In this document: positions 7,346 to 16,016 of the stretch, one piece after another
Position numbering within the stretch: position 1 is the stretch's first letter
Layout of the letters: the number at the start of each line of letters is the position of its first letter
Assembly (NCBI GenBank): GCA_041844915.1
Contig: JBGZBY010000046.1
Span: 1 to 30,098, forward strand
Length of the DNA: 30,098 bases
Reading direction: 5' to 3'
Source of the DNA: W11650 sp041844915
Lineage (GTDB): Bacteria; Bacillota; Clostridia; Lachnospirales; Vallitaleaceae
Made by a program: the position numbers and the translations under genes
Notes under the pieces: model-generated
The model's database searches: none
Told to the model about the DNA's origin: nothing
The model's input: only the letters and a program-made list of their open reading frames with translations

Positions 7346-7492
7346 AAAAGGAAAAATTATTCTCATAAAAAGCTGCGGGAAAGCAGGCGCGGAATGAGGA
7401 AAAAGCTTGGCGCCACAGAGCAGGAATAGACAAGCCGCTTGTTATAAGAAAAAAGCGGGCTGAAGGGCGGCAGAAAGGAAAAGAAAAAGGGA

Positions 7493-8188
7493 ATGTCGAT
7501 TTTAAAGGTAAGCGGATTACAAGTAAATTACGGCAAAACAGTTGCGCTGACTGACGTCGATCTGGAGATAGAGCCCTGTGAGTTCGTAGGTATTATCGGC
7601 CCAAACGGCGGAGGAAAAACCAGCTTGATCAAGGCAATCTTGGGGATTGTGAAACCGGTTGGCGGCAGTATAGAAATGGATCCGGGGCAGACGCTGGGCT
7701 ATGTTCCGCAGCTGACGACCTTTGACCGGAAATTTCCGATTACGGTCATGGAGGTTATTTTACTGGGGCATTTGCCAAAGCGGATTACGCTGGGGCATCA
7801 TTTTACCAGACACGAAAGGGAGCACGCGCTTTTTGTGATGAAAAGACTGGGCATAGCAGAGCTGAAAAACCGGCAGATTGGGGAATTGTCGGGCGGCCAG
7901 ATGCAGAGAGTTTTGGTGGCGAGGGCGTTGATGAACCATCCGACGATTTTGGTGTTGGACGAGCCGACTGCCGGAGTGGATGAGCTTTCTAAAAAGGAAA
8001 TTTATCAGCTTTTGACCGAATTGAACAAAAATATTACAATCCTGATGATCACGCATGATCAGCTGGATGCGGCGGATTTTATTTCTCGCTTTGTCTATGT
8101 CGACCGGACGGTGAAGGACGTGCCGCCGATGTGGCGGCGAATGTCAATAAATGCGGAGGAGGGGAACCATGATAGAGGCGATTTTTAA
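7493..8188 (+). CDS. ZnuC-like metal ABC transporter ATP-binding protein
   Basis: This 231-residue cytoplasmic ATPase powers metal uptake with the downstream permease and the upstream lipoprotein. Walker A is GPNGGGKTS (about residues 35-43), the Q-loop is YVPQ, the signature is LSGGQMQR, Walker B is ILVLDEPTAGVD and the H-loop is MITHD. The length and the GVDE after Walker B are typical of the ZnuC/MntB family. The purine-rich stretch AAGAAAAAGGGA sits right before the ATG, so the ribosome binding site is weaker than at neighbouring genes. The permease start overlaps its 3' end by 20 bp, which implies translational coupling. Confidence 0.93.
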   Translation: MSILKVSGLQVNYGKTVALTDVDLEIEPCEFVGIIGPNGGGKTSLIKAILGIVKPVGGSIEMDPGQTLGYVPQLTTFDRKFPITVMEVILLGHLPKRITLGHHFTRHEREHALFVMKRLGIAELKNRQIGELSGGQMQRVLVARALMNHPTILVLDEPTAGVDELSKKEIYQLLTELNKNITILMITHDQLDAADFISRFVYVDRTVKDVPPMWRRMSINAEEGNHDRGDF

Positions 8189-9035
8189 ATATACCTTTCT
8201 GCAAAATGCCTTTTTAGCAGCTCTTTTTGCCAGCGTGGTATGTGGCATTGTCGGAACGATTATTGTAGAAAAAAAGCTGGTCAGCTTTAGCGGAGGGATT
8301 GCTCATGTGTCCTTTGGCGGGATTGGCTTGGGCTATTTTTTGGGGATTGAGCCAATTTTCGGCGGAATCGGCTTTGCGGTTCTGGCGGCGCTGGGAGTAG
8401 CGCAAATCCGCAAGAGAAGCAATACCAACGAAGATACTCTGATCAGTATGTTGTGGGCGGCAGGAATGGCTCTGGGGATTCTTTTTATTGCCCTGACTCC
8501 GGGCTATCCGCCGGAAATGACCTCATATCTGTTTGGCGATATCTTAACGGTCAACAGTGTTTATTTGAAGGTTATAATGATTCTCGGACTGGTCACTCTG
8601 CTGATCGTATTTTCCCTGTACAATTATTGGAAAATCTATTTGTTTGATGAGGAATATGCCAGAATCATGGGAATACGAACGGGCGGCTTGGAATTTGTCC
8701 TGTTTTTGATGGTTTCTGTCAGTATTGTAATCTTGATTAAGGTAGTCGGCATCATTCTGTCCATTGCCATGCTGACAGCACCGCCGGCAATTGTCAAGCT
8801 CTTTACCAATCGTCTGAGCAGAGTCATGATTGGGGCAAGTCTTTTGGGAGTGCTATTTAATATGGCGGGCTTGGCTCTATCGTACCGTATGAATATCCCA
8901 TCCGGAGCAACGATTATTTTGCTTGCTGTCAGCTCCTACCTACTGGCCTTTGCGGGGAAGCGCTGGACGGAACATTTTTTTCGCCGATCGGGAGAGGCGG
9001 CGGAAAAGGTAGCAACAAAATTACCCGAGGAATAA
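8169..9035 (+). CDS. ZnuB-like metal ABC transporter permease (ABC-3 family)
   Basis: The start ATG at 8169 follows GGAGGAGGGG, better than the in-frame ATG at 8151. The 288-residue protein has about eight membrane segments. Family landmarks are SFSGGIAHVSFGGIGLGYFLG near the N-terminus, NEDTLISMLWAAGMALGI, SYLFGDIL, and the C-terminal core KVVGIILSIAMLTAPPAIVKL. It forms the membrane channel for the metal imported by the ZnuA/ZnuC-like partners. A strong terminator follows and ends the locus. Confidence 0.93.
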   Translation: MIEAIFKYTFLQNAFLAALFASVVCGIVGTIIVEKKLVSFSGGIAHVSFGGIGLGYFLGIEPIFGGIGFAVLAALGVAQIRKRSNTNEDTLISMLWAAGMALGILFIALTPGYPPEMTSYLFGDILTVNSVYLKVIMILGLVTLLIVFSLYNYWKIYLFDEEYARIMGIRTGGLEFVLFLMVSVSIVILIKVVGIILSIAMLTAPPAIVKLFTNRLSRVMIGASLLGVLFNMAGLALSYRMNIPSGATIILLAVSSYLLAFAGKRWTEHFFRRSGEAAEKVATKLPEE

Positions 9036-9042
9036 ATCAGCT

Positions 9043-9080
9043 GGCGGCATAGATATTTTAGAAATCTATGTCGCCTTTTC
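9043..9080 (+). terminator. Rho-independent terminator after znuB-like gene
   Basis: GGCGGCATAGAT (9043-9054) pairs with ATCTATGTCGCC (9064-9075), with one G-T pair, around a 9-nt loop and followed by TTTTCTTT. Confidence 0.9.
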
Positions 9081-9326
9081 TTTGCCTTTCTTCTTTAGGG
9101 CTTTTCTGCCGTCATTTCGATTTGAAGGCAAGAAAATGGAAAATTATGGGGAGAGCCTGTTTCAAGATCGGGGAAGGAGGGGCGATCCGGAAAAGGCCGC
9201 TATGCAGGGGCAACCGGTGGGGAGGTTAAGTTTCTCGTTAATTTAAAAAAATTGGGAATGCCGCTATCTTTTTTGGGCTTTGGGTTGTTATATAAATAGA
9301 TAGAAATTTTAGACAGGGAAAGCAGG

Positions 9327-9845
9327 ATGCATGTGGATACGGATTACAAGCTGATAAAACGAATGCGACAAGGGGATGAAGCTGCCTTTGACCTTTTTAT
9401 ACGCCAATACTATTCGGATATGCTGCGGTATTGCGCTTATCACTGCAGCGACAGTGAAGAAGCAAAGGATCTCACGCAGGATACCTTTTTGCGCTTTTTT
9501 GCTGAATTTTCCGCGTATACGCATGAAGGCAAGGCGAAGAATTACCTTTATACGATTGCTGGAAACCTGTGCAAAAACTACTATAAAAAGGCTGGAAAGC
9601 AATCGGTAGGATTGCCGGAGGAGTTTTCGGAAAATTCGGAGGACGATCTGACAGCGCAAATTAGCGTTCGTATATGTCTTGATCGTTTGCCGGAAGAATT
9701 TCGGGAGGTGATTATTCTGTACTATTATCAGGGCTTAAAGCAGAGTGAGATTGCGGATATTTTGGGAATTGGACTTCCGCTTGTGAAGTACCGCTTGAAA
9801 AAAGCAAAAAAACAATTAGAGGCATGGCTGAAAACGGAGGAATAG
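9327..9845 (+). CDS. ECF-type sigma factor
   Basis: The 172-residue protein has sigma region 2 at about residues 8-75 (DEAAFDLFIRQYYSDMLRYC, then DLTQDTFLRFFAEF) and region 4 at about 115-165 (LDRLPEEFREVIILYYYQGL, KQSEIADILGIGLPLVKYRL helix-turn-helix). No region 1 or 3 is present, as in extracytoplasmic-function sigmas. It is followed one base later by a membrane-protein gene and then an ABC ATPase and permease, an arrangement that usually means the sigma factor controls this export or resistance module and is held by a membrane anti-sigma. AACC at 9212 and CGTT at 9236 could be an autoregulated ECF promoter, but the spacing is long and I am not confident. Confidence 0.9.
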   Translation: MHVDTDYKLIKRMRQGDEAAFDLFIRQYYSDMLRYCAYHCSDSEEAKDLTQDTFLRFFAEFSAYTHEGKAKNYLYTIAGNLCKNYYKKAGKQSVGLPEEFSENSEDDLTAQISVRICLDRLPEEFREVIILYYYQGLKQSEIADILGIGLPLVKYRLKKAKKQLEAWLKTEE

Positions 9846-9846
9846 C

Positions 9847-10602
9847 ATGGGCATAGAAAAGTTATTAGAGAAGGAGCGGATTGAGATAGTAGCAGATGAA
9901 GCGGAAATACAGGCGGTTGTTCATAAATCTAAGATGGCTTTTTTAGAGCATGAGAGCAAGCAGCTTCTTTACCATCGGGAATTTGTTTGGAATCAGCTCC
10001 GCATGATTCGCAAGAGATGGTGGATGCTCCAATTTGCCGTACTGTATTTGGCGTGGCAGTTTCTTGCAGCGGAAGGGGAAGCGTTTTATATGCGGCGGGG
10101 AATGGGGGTGTTTGCCGCACTGTTTGCCATTGTTTTGGTGCCGGAGCTATGGCGGAATTTATCCAATCACTGCATAGAGGTGGAAATCGCGTCTTACTAT
10201 TCCCTGCATCAAATCTACGCGGCGAGGATTTTTTTGCTTGGCGCCGCAGATGTGCTGCTGCTGACGGCTTTTATAGGCGGCGTGCATTTCCTGCTGAAGA
10301 TTGCGATGACAGCGTTGATTACGCAGTTTCTGTTGCCTATGACCATAACGGCCTGTATTTGTTTTGTGACGCTTGAAAAGCAAAGCCGCAGCGGCTTGCC
10401 GGCAATAGGGCTTTGCATACTGTGGAGCGGATTCTGGTGGACGATTGCCGCCAACGACCGGCTATATTCTGCCGTTACTCTGCCGGTTTGGCTGGGCATT
10501 ACCGGCATTGCCCTTTTGTTTTTGATGTTTTCTGTGTATCGGCTGCTGAAAAGCTGTGATAGATCCTTGGAGGTGAATTTAAATGGAACTGTCTTTGAAT
10601 AA
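9847..10602 (+). CDS. Membrane protein after ECF sigma factor, possible anti-sigma factor
   Basis: The 251-residue protein has a hydrophilic N-terminal part of about 60 residues followed by about six hydrophobic segments (roughly 60-76, 86-102, 125-145, 150-170, 180-198, 210-230). I cannot assign it to a family by sequence. GGAGGAA is 5 nt before the ATG and the sigma stop lies one base upstream, so the two genes are coupled. A cytosolic N-terminal domain able to hold the sigma factor, next to a membrane body, is the usual anti-sigma layout; that role is inferred from position. It overlaps the downstream ABC ATPase by 20 bp. Confidence 0.75.
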   Translation: MGIEKLLEKERIEIVADEAEIQAVVHKSKMAFLEHESKQLLYHREFVWNQLRMIRKRWWMLQFAVLYLAWQFLAAEGEAFYMRRGMGVFAALFAIVLVPELWRNLSNHCIEVEIASYYSLHQIYAARIFLLGAADVLLLTAFIGGVHFLLKIAMTALITQFLLPMTITACICFVTLEKQSRSGLPAIGLCILWSGFWWTIAANDRLYSAVTLPVWLGITGIALLFLMFSVYRLLKSCDRSLEVNLNGTVFE

Positions 10603-11467
10603 ACTGACAAAAAAATATGGCAGCTTTACAGCGGTAAAGGAGCTGAATCTTACCATGACAAGAGGCGTTTATGGGCTGTTGGGCGTGAACGGCGCCGGAA
10701 AAACGAGCTTGATGCGTATGATCGGTACCCTGATTCGGCCATCAAGCGGAAGCATTACTTGGGACGGCAGGGATATTTTTAAAATGGAAGGCGCTTATCG
10801 GCGTCTGTTAGGGTATCTTCCGCAGGATTTTGGCTATTATCCCGATTTGACGGTATCGGATTATATGATGTATATCGCATCGCTAAAGGGATTGCGGCCG
10901 GCATTTGCCCAAAAGCAAGCGGATAGGCTTTTGGAGCAGGTTGGCATGAAAAAAGCTTCTAAAATTGAGCTGCGAAAGCTGTCGGGCGGTATGCTGCAAC
11001 GTGTTGGCATTGCGCAGGCGCTGTTGAATGACCCTAAAATACTTATTCTGGACGAACCGACCGCCGGACTTGATCCGAATGAGAGAATTCGCTTCCGCAA
11101 CCTTATCAGCGAACTTGCCGAGGAGCGATTGGTTTTGCTGTCAACTCATATTGTTTCCGACGTGGAGTTTATTGCAAATGAAATTATTCTGATGAAAAAA
11201 GGAGAAATCCTTCTTACCGGAACGGCGGAGGACATTGTTTTTTCCATTGGTAAGGAAGTCTGGACCTGTGTGGTTTCCCGGCAGGAGACGGACGAGTATC
11301 TGAAGCATTATCTGGTGGCAAATGTGAAAACAACTCCGCTGGGGGCAGAGCTGCGTATTCTCTCGGAGTGTTCGCCCATACCGGGGGCGCGGCGGGAGCA
11401 GGCTACGCTGGAGGACGCGTTTTTATTTTATTTTGGCGAGAAGGAGGGAGAGGCAGAATGCTGCTGA
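10583..11467 (+). CDS. ABC transporter ATP-binding protein (ABC-2 type partner)
   Basis: The 294-residue ATPase has Walker A GVNGAGKTSL (about 34-43), Q-loop YLPQDFGYYPDLTV, signature LSGGMLQR, Walker B ILILDEPTAGLDP and switch STHIV. The PDLTV pattern and a C-terminal extension of about 80 residues are typical of CcmA/BcrA-like exporters. GGAGGTG lies 7 nt upstream of the ATG. It overlaps the genes on both sides, so the four-gene set from the sigma factor to the permease should be translated together. Substrate unknown; antimicrobial-peptide export or signalling are common roles for such sets. Confidence 0.9.
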   Translation: MELSLNKLTKKYGSFTAVKELNLTMTRGVYGLLGVNGAGKTSLMRMIGTLIRPSSGSITWDGRDIFKMEGAYRRLLGYLPQDFGYYPDLTVSDYMMYIASLKGLRPAFAQKQADRLLEQVGMKKASKIELRKLSGGMLQRVGIAQALLNDPKILILDEPTAGLDPNERIRFRNLISELAEERLVLLSTHIVSDVEFIANEIILMKKGEILLTGTAEDIVFSIGKEVWTCVVSRQETDEYLKHYLVANVKTTPLGAELRILSECSPIPGARREQATLEDAFLFYFGEKEGEAECC

Positions 11468-12615
11468 AATATGAATTGAAAAAGCTTTTGAATAAGCGGA
11501 TGAACCGTATACTGCTTACTGCCTCTTTGCTGCTGGCGTTGGCTTTCAGCAGCTTTGCGATGGGCAGCTTTCGTGCGGTGGATGCGGAGGGTCAAACGCG
11601 TACCGGCTTTTCCGCCGCCCGCATCATGATCGAGGACAAGAATCGTTGGCAGGGAGAGCTGACGCCGGAGCGGATTGCCAGGATTGTGAAAAGCAGACAG
11701 GCCGGTGAGCAGCAGTCTACCTTGGATATCATCTATTCGGCCAGCAAGCTGCTGGTCGGTAAATTGAAGGAGCTCGATGACTATGAGGCTATCCTTTCGG
11801 CAGACTCGGCACAGATTGCGGAGATTTATAATATTTATCGCAAAAATCTGCGCGCTATGAGTGCGGAGTACGGCGATACATCGGAGAAGCAATCATTTTT
11901 GGCAGAGCAGTATGAGAGGATTAAAACGCCCTATTATTATGAAGCGTCTGATACTTGGGAAACGATGCTGCTCTATGCTACGACCTACAGTCTTATTCTG
12001 ATTATTATCACAGGCTTTTTAACGGCGGGAATTTTTGCGGAGGAATTTCAGTGCAGAGCAGATTCGGTGTTTTTTTCCACGAGATACGGACGGAGCAGGG
12101 CTGTACATACAAAAATTTATGCCGGACTGATTATTACGACATTGGTTTATGGAGTCGGTATCGGATTACTGTCCGCTGTTTGCTTTAGCACTATGGGCGT
12201 CAGCGGCGCAAAAACGGCATATCAGTTTCATCAGCCCTATGCGGTTTATGCGGTTACTATGGGACAAATGTACGGGATTGTTGTTTTGGGCGGCTATATC
12301 GCCAGCCTGCTTTCTGCGTCCATTTCTATGCTGATCGCAGCAAAAACAAGGACAATGAGTATTGCCGTCATGATTCCGTTTGTTTTGTTCTGTGTTTCGC
12401 CGTTTATTGGCAGAGTCCTGCCGTTCCGGACCTTTTTCAGCCTGACACCGGATCAGCTGACCAATATTGTAAACTGCGCCCGTATCCCGTATTTATATCA
12501 GCTTGGCAGTATCGTTTTCCGACAAATTCCTTTTATTTTAGCTGCTTACGTTGTGGCCGCCGTCGCCCTGCTTCCGCTGATATACCGAAGCTATCGCCGG
12601 CTGCGTGTGAAATAG
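11458..12615 (+). CDS. ABC-2 type transporter permease
   Basis: The ATG at 11458 follows AAGGAGGGAGAGG and is chosen over an in-frame ATG at 11368 lying inside the ATPase gene. The 385-residue protein has one membrane helix at about 17-35, a large soluble domain at about 36-170 that should face outside, and then about five helices (roughly 173-195, 222-245, 270-292, 297-320, 355-376). This one-loop-five layout is common in ABC-2 permeases. It pairs with the preceding ATPase (10-bp overlap). Two hairpins downstream (12681-12708, 12784-12838) probably end the operon. Confidence 0.82.
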   Translation: MLLKYELKKLLNKRMNRILLTASLLLALAFSSFAMGSFRAVDAEGQTRTGFSAARIMIEDKNRWQGELTPERIARIVKSRQAGEQQSTLDIIYSASKLLVGKLKELDDYEAILSADSAQIAEIYNIYRKNLRAMSAEYGDTSEKQSFLAEQYERIKTPYYYEASDTWETMLLYATTYSLILIIITGFLTAGIFAEEFQCRADSVFFSTRYGRSRAVHTKIYAGLIITTLVYGVGIGLLSAVCFSTMGVSGAKTAYQFHQPYAVYAVTMGQMYGIVVLGGYIASLLSASISMLIAAKTRTMSIAVMIPFVLFCVSPFIGRVLPFRTFFSLTPDQLTNIVNCARIPYLYQLGSIVFRQIPFILAAYVVAAVALLPLIYRSYRRLRVK

Positions 12616-12680
12616 CAAAGCAAATAGGGACAGGCTTTTGTGCGAAGGACACAGCGTGCGTGCTGCCGGAAAAGTGTATG

Positions 12681-12708
12681 GTCCTCTCCGCCGAGAGTCG
12701 GAGAGGAC
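12681..12708 (+). terminator. Perfect hairpin after the ABC permease gene
   Basis: GTCCTCTCCG (12681-12690) and CGGAGAGGAC (12699-12708) form a 10-bp stem with an 8-nt loop. TTGTGTTAATAA follows, a modest T-rich tail. Confidence 0.6.
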
Positions 12709-12783
12709 TTGTGTTAATAATACATCGGCTTTAATGCGGAAAGGGCGGGCCTGCCGCTTTAAGGAGCATGTCTGCCGGAGAAG

Positions 12784-12838
12784 ATGCCTCTATTAAGCAG
12801 AACGGAAAGTGTCTGCTGGATAGAGGCATTGTTTTATT
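12784..12838 (+). terminator. Rho-independent terminator
   Basis: ATGCCTCTAT (12784-12793) pairs with ATAGAGGCAT (12820-12829). Inside, AGCAGA (12796-12801) pairs with TCTGCT (12812-12817). TGTTTTATT follows the stem. Confidence 0.85.
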
Positions 12839-12894
12839 CTGCCTGTCGCCGGATAGGGAAAGATTTTTGCCGGCAGAATTTTTCCCTATTCGGC
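12836..12894 (+). promoter_or_regulatory. Two overlapping, mutually exclusive hairpins
   Basis: ATTCTGCC (12836-12843) can pair with GGCAGAAT (12872-12879), followed by TTTTCCC. Alternatively, GCCGGATAGGGAAA (12848-12861) pairs with TTTCCCTATTCGGC (12881-12894), with one G-T. The two stems interleave and cannot form as simple hairpins together. This could be a terminator/antiterminator pair, a pseudoknot, or a remnant; it is upstream of the nrdD promoter. Confidence 0.5.
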
Positions 12895-13087
12895 TGCTTA
12901 GGATATGGGCTTTGCGGTGAGAAGCAAAATGGAGAAGCGGAGTGCAAAAAAATATAAAATTGTTAAGAATAAAGCAATCCTTTGGAAAAAAGGAGTTGCG
13001 CCTGTCAAGAAAAACAATGAAAAAGTTTCTATAAAAATACGAACAAATTTTCGTGAAATTTTCTGGAAGGAGATAATGGAATTTTAC

Positions 13088-13116
13088 TTGACTTATACAA
13101 TATATAGTGCTAATAT
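13088..13116 (+). promoter_or_regulatory. nrdD promoter
   Basis: TTGACT (13088-13093) and TAATAT (13111-13116) are exactly 17 bp apart. The spacer is filled by the first NrdR-type box. Confidence 0.85.
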
Positions 13117-13141
13117 GTTATTCAATCTCAATATATAGTGT
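13095..13141. promoter_or_regulatory. Tandem NrdR boxes
   Basis: Box 1 (13095-13110) reads ATACAATATATAGTGC and box 2 (13126-13141) reads TCTCAATATATAGTGT. Each matches 14 of 16 positions of the known NrdR consensus ACACWATATATWGTGT. They start 31 bp apart, about three helical turns, the spacing established for cooperative NrdR binding. Box 1 fills the promoter spacer and box 2 lies just past the start of transcription, so bound NrdR should repress nrdDG when dNTP levels are high. Confidence 0.92.
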
Positions 13142-13236
13142 ATTCTATTGGAAAGGATAAGCTCTCCTGGTCTTTGAAGCAGCGGGAGGAGCTTGGAGAT
13201 AGTTTTATCCACATGGCAGACCAAAGAAGGTGTATT

Positions 13237-15387
13237 ATGGAGCTACAAGAAATCAAAGTCAGGAAAAAGGATTCGACCTTGCAGAGCTTTACCGCTGATA
13301 AGATCGTGGCGGCAGTAAAGAAATCGGCGGACAGGGTATTGGTGAAGTTTACGGCGGAGGAAGAAAGAGAAATCGTTAACCTGGTAACGGAGAAAATTTT
13401 GCTTTTAAATACGAATATTGTGCCGATTGAAACCATGCATAATTTTGTGGAATACGCTCTGGACAGGGTCAATCCGGCGGTGGCGAAATCCTATCGGGAG
13501 TACCGGAATTACAAGATTGACTTTGTCAATATGCTGGATGATGTGTATCGCAAATCGCAGAAGGTTCGTTATATTGGCGATAAGGAAAACTCAAATACGG
13601 ATTCGGCGCTGGTGGCGACAAAGCGCAGCTTGATTTATAATCAGCTGAACAAGGAGCTGTATCAGAAATTCTTTTTAAACAAGGAGGAAAGAAGTGCTAT
13701 TCGAGCTGGCTATATTTATATTCATGATATGGTCAGCCGTTTGGATACTATGAATTGCTGTTTGTTTGACATGGAAACAGTTTTGACCGGCGGCTTTGAA
13801 ATGGCCAATATCTGGTATAATGAGCCGAAAACCCTGGATACGGCGTTTGATGTAATCGGAGATATTGTGCTTTCTACGGCGGCGCAGCAATACGGCGGCT
13901 TTACGATCGGCGAGCTGGATAAGATTCTTGCGCCGTATGCCGAAAAAAGCTATCAGAAGTATAAGTATGAATACAGTGATATGATTGTAGGAGAGATTTC
14001 CGAAGCGCAGCAGGAGCGGATTGAGCAAAAGGTATTGGCGAGAGTGCGCCGGGATATGGAGCAGGGCTTTCAAGGGCTGGAATACAAGCTGAATACAGTT
14101 GGCAGCAGCCGCGGCGACTATCCGTTTATTACGATTACAGCGGGATTGGCGACTGACCCATGGGGCAGGCTGGCGACGGAATGTATGCTGCGGGTGCATA
14201 TGGGCGGTCAGGGCAAGGCGGGCTTTAAGAAGCCGGTGCTTTTCCCGAAAATCGTATTTTTGTACGATGAGGAGCTTCATGGAGAAGGCAAGGAGCTGGA
14301 GGATATTTTTGAGCTGGCGATTGAATGCTCGTCCAAAACGATGTATCCGGATTTTCTCAGCCTGACCGGAGAAGGCTATGTTGCAGAAATGTACAAGAAA
14401 TACAAAAAGGTGATTTCGCCGATGGGCTGTCGGGCTTTCTTAAGCCCTTGGTATGAGAGGGGCGGTATTAAGCCGGCAGACGAAAAGGATGTGCCGGTCT
14501 TTACCGGCCGCTGGAACGGTGGAGCGATCAGCCTGCATTTGCCAATGATTTATGCCAAGGCAAAGGAAGAAGGGAAGGACTTTTATGAGGTTCTGGACTA
14601 TTATTTGCAAATGATTCGCGTTTTGCATCAAAAAACCTATGAATACTTGGGAAATCTTCGGGCGTCGGTCAATCCCTTGGCATTTTGTGAAGGCGGCTTT
14701 TACAAAGGGCATTTGAAGCATTCGGATAAGATTCGGCCGATTCTGGCGGCGGCGACCTTCTCTTTTGGCATTACGGCGCTGAATGAGCTGCAGCAGCTTC
14801 ACAATGGCAAATCTTTGAAGGAGGATGCGGATTTTTCATTGGAGGTAATGGAATATATCAATAAAAAAACACAGGAATATAAGGCAGAGGACGGTATTTT
14901 GTATGCGATTTACGGCACACCGGCAGAGTCCCTATGCGGCACGCAGGTAGAGCAGTTTCGCAAGCTCTACGGACGGGTCAAAAATGTGTCTGATCGCGCC
15001 TATGTTACCAACAGCTTCCATCTGCATGTGACCGAGGAGGTAACGCCGATTGAGAAGCAGGACTATGAGAAGCGTTTCTGGAATTTGCTCAATGGTGGAA
15101 AAATTCAGTATGTTCGCTATAATGTTCCCTACAATACCAAGGCGATTCGAACATTGGTGCGTCGGGCGATGCAGCTGGGCTTTTATGAGGGAATCAATAT
15201 GGCGCTGTCCTATTGTGATGATTGCGGGTATCAGGAGCTGAATATGGAGGTTTGTCCGAAATGTCATTCGGAGAATTTGACAAAGATTGATCGGATGAAC
15301 GGATATTTAAGTTTTTCCAGAGTAAAGGGAGATACCAGACTCAATCATGCCAAAACGGTTGAGATTTCCGAGCGGATTACGATGTGA
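13237..15387 (+). CDS. nrdD: Anaerobic (class III) ribonucleoside-triphosphate reductase
   Basis: The enzyme converts ribonucleoside triphosphates to deoxy forms for DNA synthesis without oxygen. I choose the ATG at 13237 (AGAAGGTG, 6-nt spacing) over the earlier in-frame GTG 13138 and ATG 13213; this gives 716 residues, the usual size. Residues about 5-92 are an ATP-cone allosteric domain (VRKKDSTLQSF to KSYREYRNYK). The catalytic barrel follows, with CC at 174-175 (MNCCLFDME) and the active-site region SPMGCRAFLSP. The C-terminus has a zinc site C660-x2-C663 ... C673-x2-C676 and the glycyl radical site RMNGYL with Gly689. NrdG, encoded next, installs the radical. Confidence 0.96.
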   Translation: MELQEIKVRKKDSTLQSFTADKIVAAVKKSADRVLVKFTAEEEREIVNLVTEKILLLNTNIVPIETMHNFVEYALDRVNPAVAKSYREYRNYKIDFVNMLDDVYRKSQKVRYIGDKENSNTDSALVATKRSLIYNQLNKELYQKFFLNKEERSAIRAGYIYIHDMVSRLDTMNCCLFDMETVLTGGFEMANIWYNEPKTLDTAFDVIGDIVLSTAAQQYGGFTIGELDKILAPYAEKSYQKYKYEYSDMIVGEISEAQQERIEQKVLARVRRDMEQGFQGLEYKLNTVGSSRGDYPFITITAGLATDPWGRLATECMLRVHMGGQGKAGFKKPVLFPKIVFLYDEELHGEGKELEDIFELAIECSSKTMYPDFLSLTGEGYVAEMYKKYKKVISPMGCRAFLSPWYERGGIKPADEKDVPVFTGRWNGGAISLHLPMIYAKAKEEGKDFYEVLDYYLQMIRVLHQKTYEYLGNLRASVNPLAFCEGGFYKGHLKHSDKIRPILAAATFSFGITALNELQQLHNGKSLKEDADFSLEVMEYINKKTQEYKAEDGILYAIYGTPAESLCGTQVEQFRKLYGRVKNVSDRAYVTNSFHLHVTEEVTPIEKQDYEKRFWNLLNGGKIQYVRYNVPYNTKAIRTLVRRAMQLGFYEGINMALSYCDDCGYQELNMEVCPKCHSENLTKIDRMNGYLSFSRVKGDTRLNHAKTVEISERITM

Positions 15388-15524
15388 TGGAAATAAGCGT
15401 TAAGAATCGGGTGGCGGTAGAAACAGGCCGCCGCAGAAAAAGCAGCAGTACGGGAATTTAAGCCGCAGCTTGTTTCCTTTCAAGAACGCGGCTACAGTTA
15501 AGACAGCAATCACAGGGTGAAAAA

Positions 15525-16016
15525 ATGCGTTATCATAATATTACCAAGGACGATATGAATAATGGCGAAGGGCTTCGAGTCGTGCTGTGGCTGGCGGGCT
15601 GCATTCATGCCTGTCCGGGCTGCCACAATCCGGTGACATGGGATTGTGAAGGTGGGCTTTTGTTTGAAGAAAAAGCCAAAACGGAGCTGTGGGAGGCGCT
15701 GGATAAGGATTATATTGACGGAGTTACGCTATCGGGAGGTGATCCGCTTCATCCGCAAAACCGGGCGGAGTTGCACCTTCTTTTGGCGGAAATTCACCGG
15801 AGCTTTCCGGACAAAAGCGTCTGGCTCTATACGGGCTATCTTTGGGAGGAAATCAAGGATCTGCCGCTGCTGGAATATGTGGATATTCTGATTGACGGTA
15901 AATTTGAGAGGGATAAATTCAGTCCTGAAAAGCCTTGGGTCGGCTCGTATAATCAAAAGATAATACAGGTGCAGCCCAGTTTAGCGCAGGGAAAAATTGT
16001 TTTGTATGAGGGCTGA
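15525..16016 (+). CDS. nrdG: Anaerobic ribonucleotide reductase activating protein
   Basis: This 163-residue radical SAM enzyme uses S-adenosylmethionine and a 4Fe-4S cluster to make the glycyl radical on NrdD. The cluster motif is CIHACPGC (Cys26, Cys30, Cys33) within LWLAGCIHACPGCHNP. The SAM-binding GG motif is VTLSGGDPLHPQN. Length and the short barrel are typical. GGGTG precedes the ATG at a 7-nt distance. The 137-bp gap after nrdD holds only a weak hairpin (15413-15432), so it is probably in the same NrdR-controlled transcript. Confidence 0.95.
   Translation: MRYHNITKDDMNNGEGLRVVLWLAGCIHACPGCHNPVTWDCEGGLLFEEKAKTELWEALDKDYIDGVTLSGGDPLHPQNRAELHLLLAEIHRSFPDKSVWLYTGYLWEEIKDLPLLEYVDILIDGKFERDKFSPEKPWVGSYNQKIIQVQPSLAQGKIVLYEG

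Larger units (their letters stand above)
6939..7492. other. Intergenic region between znuA-like and znuC-like genes
   Basis: The 554-bp gap holds a strong hairpin (6969-7012), a 138-bp-offset direct repeat (7042-7303) and a candidate promoter (7317-7345). I see no coding sequence with a ribosome binding site. Confidence 0.7.
12616..13087. other. Intergenic region rich in hairpins, ABC operon to nrdD promoter
   Basis: This gap carries three hairpin structures between 12681 and 12894, then AT-rich sequence to the nrdD promoter. A 77-codon frame at 12905-13138 lacks a convincing start site and runs through the promoter, so I do not call it a gene. Confidence 0.6.

Noticed and set aside
12905..13138. 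77-codon frame upstream of nrdD
   Set aside because: It runs through the promoter and NrdR boxes, and its composition is that of AT-rich leader DNA.
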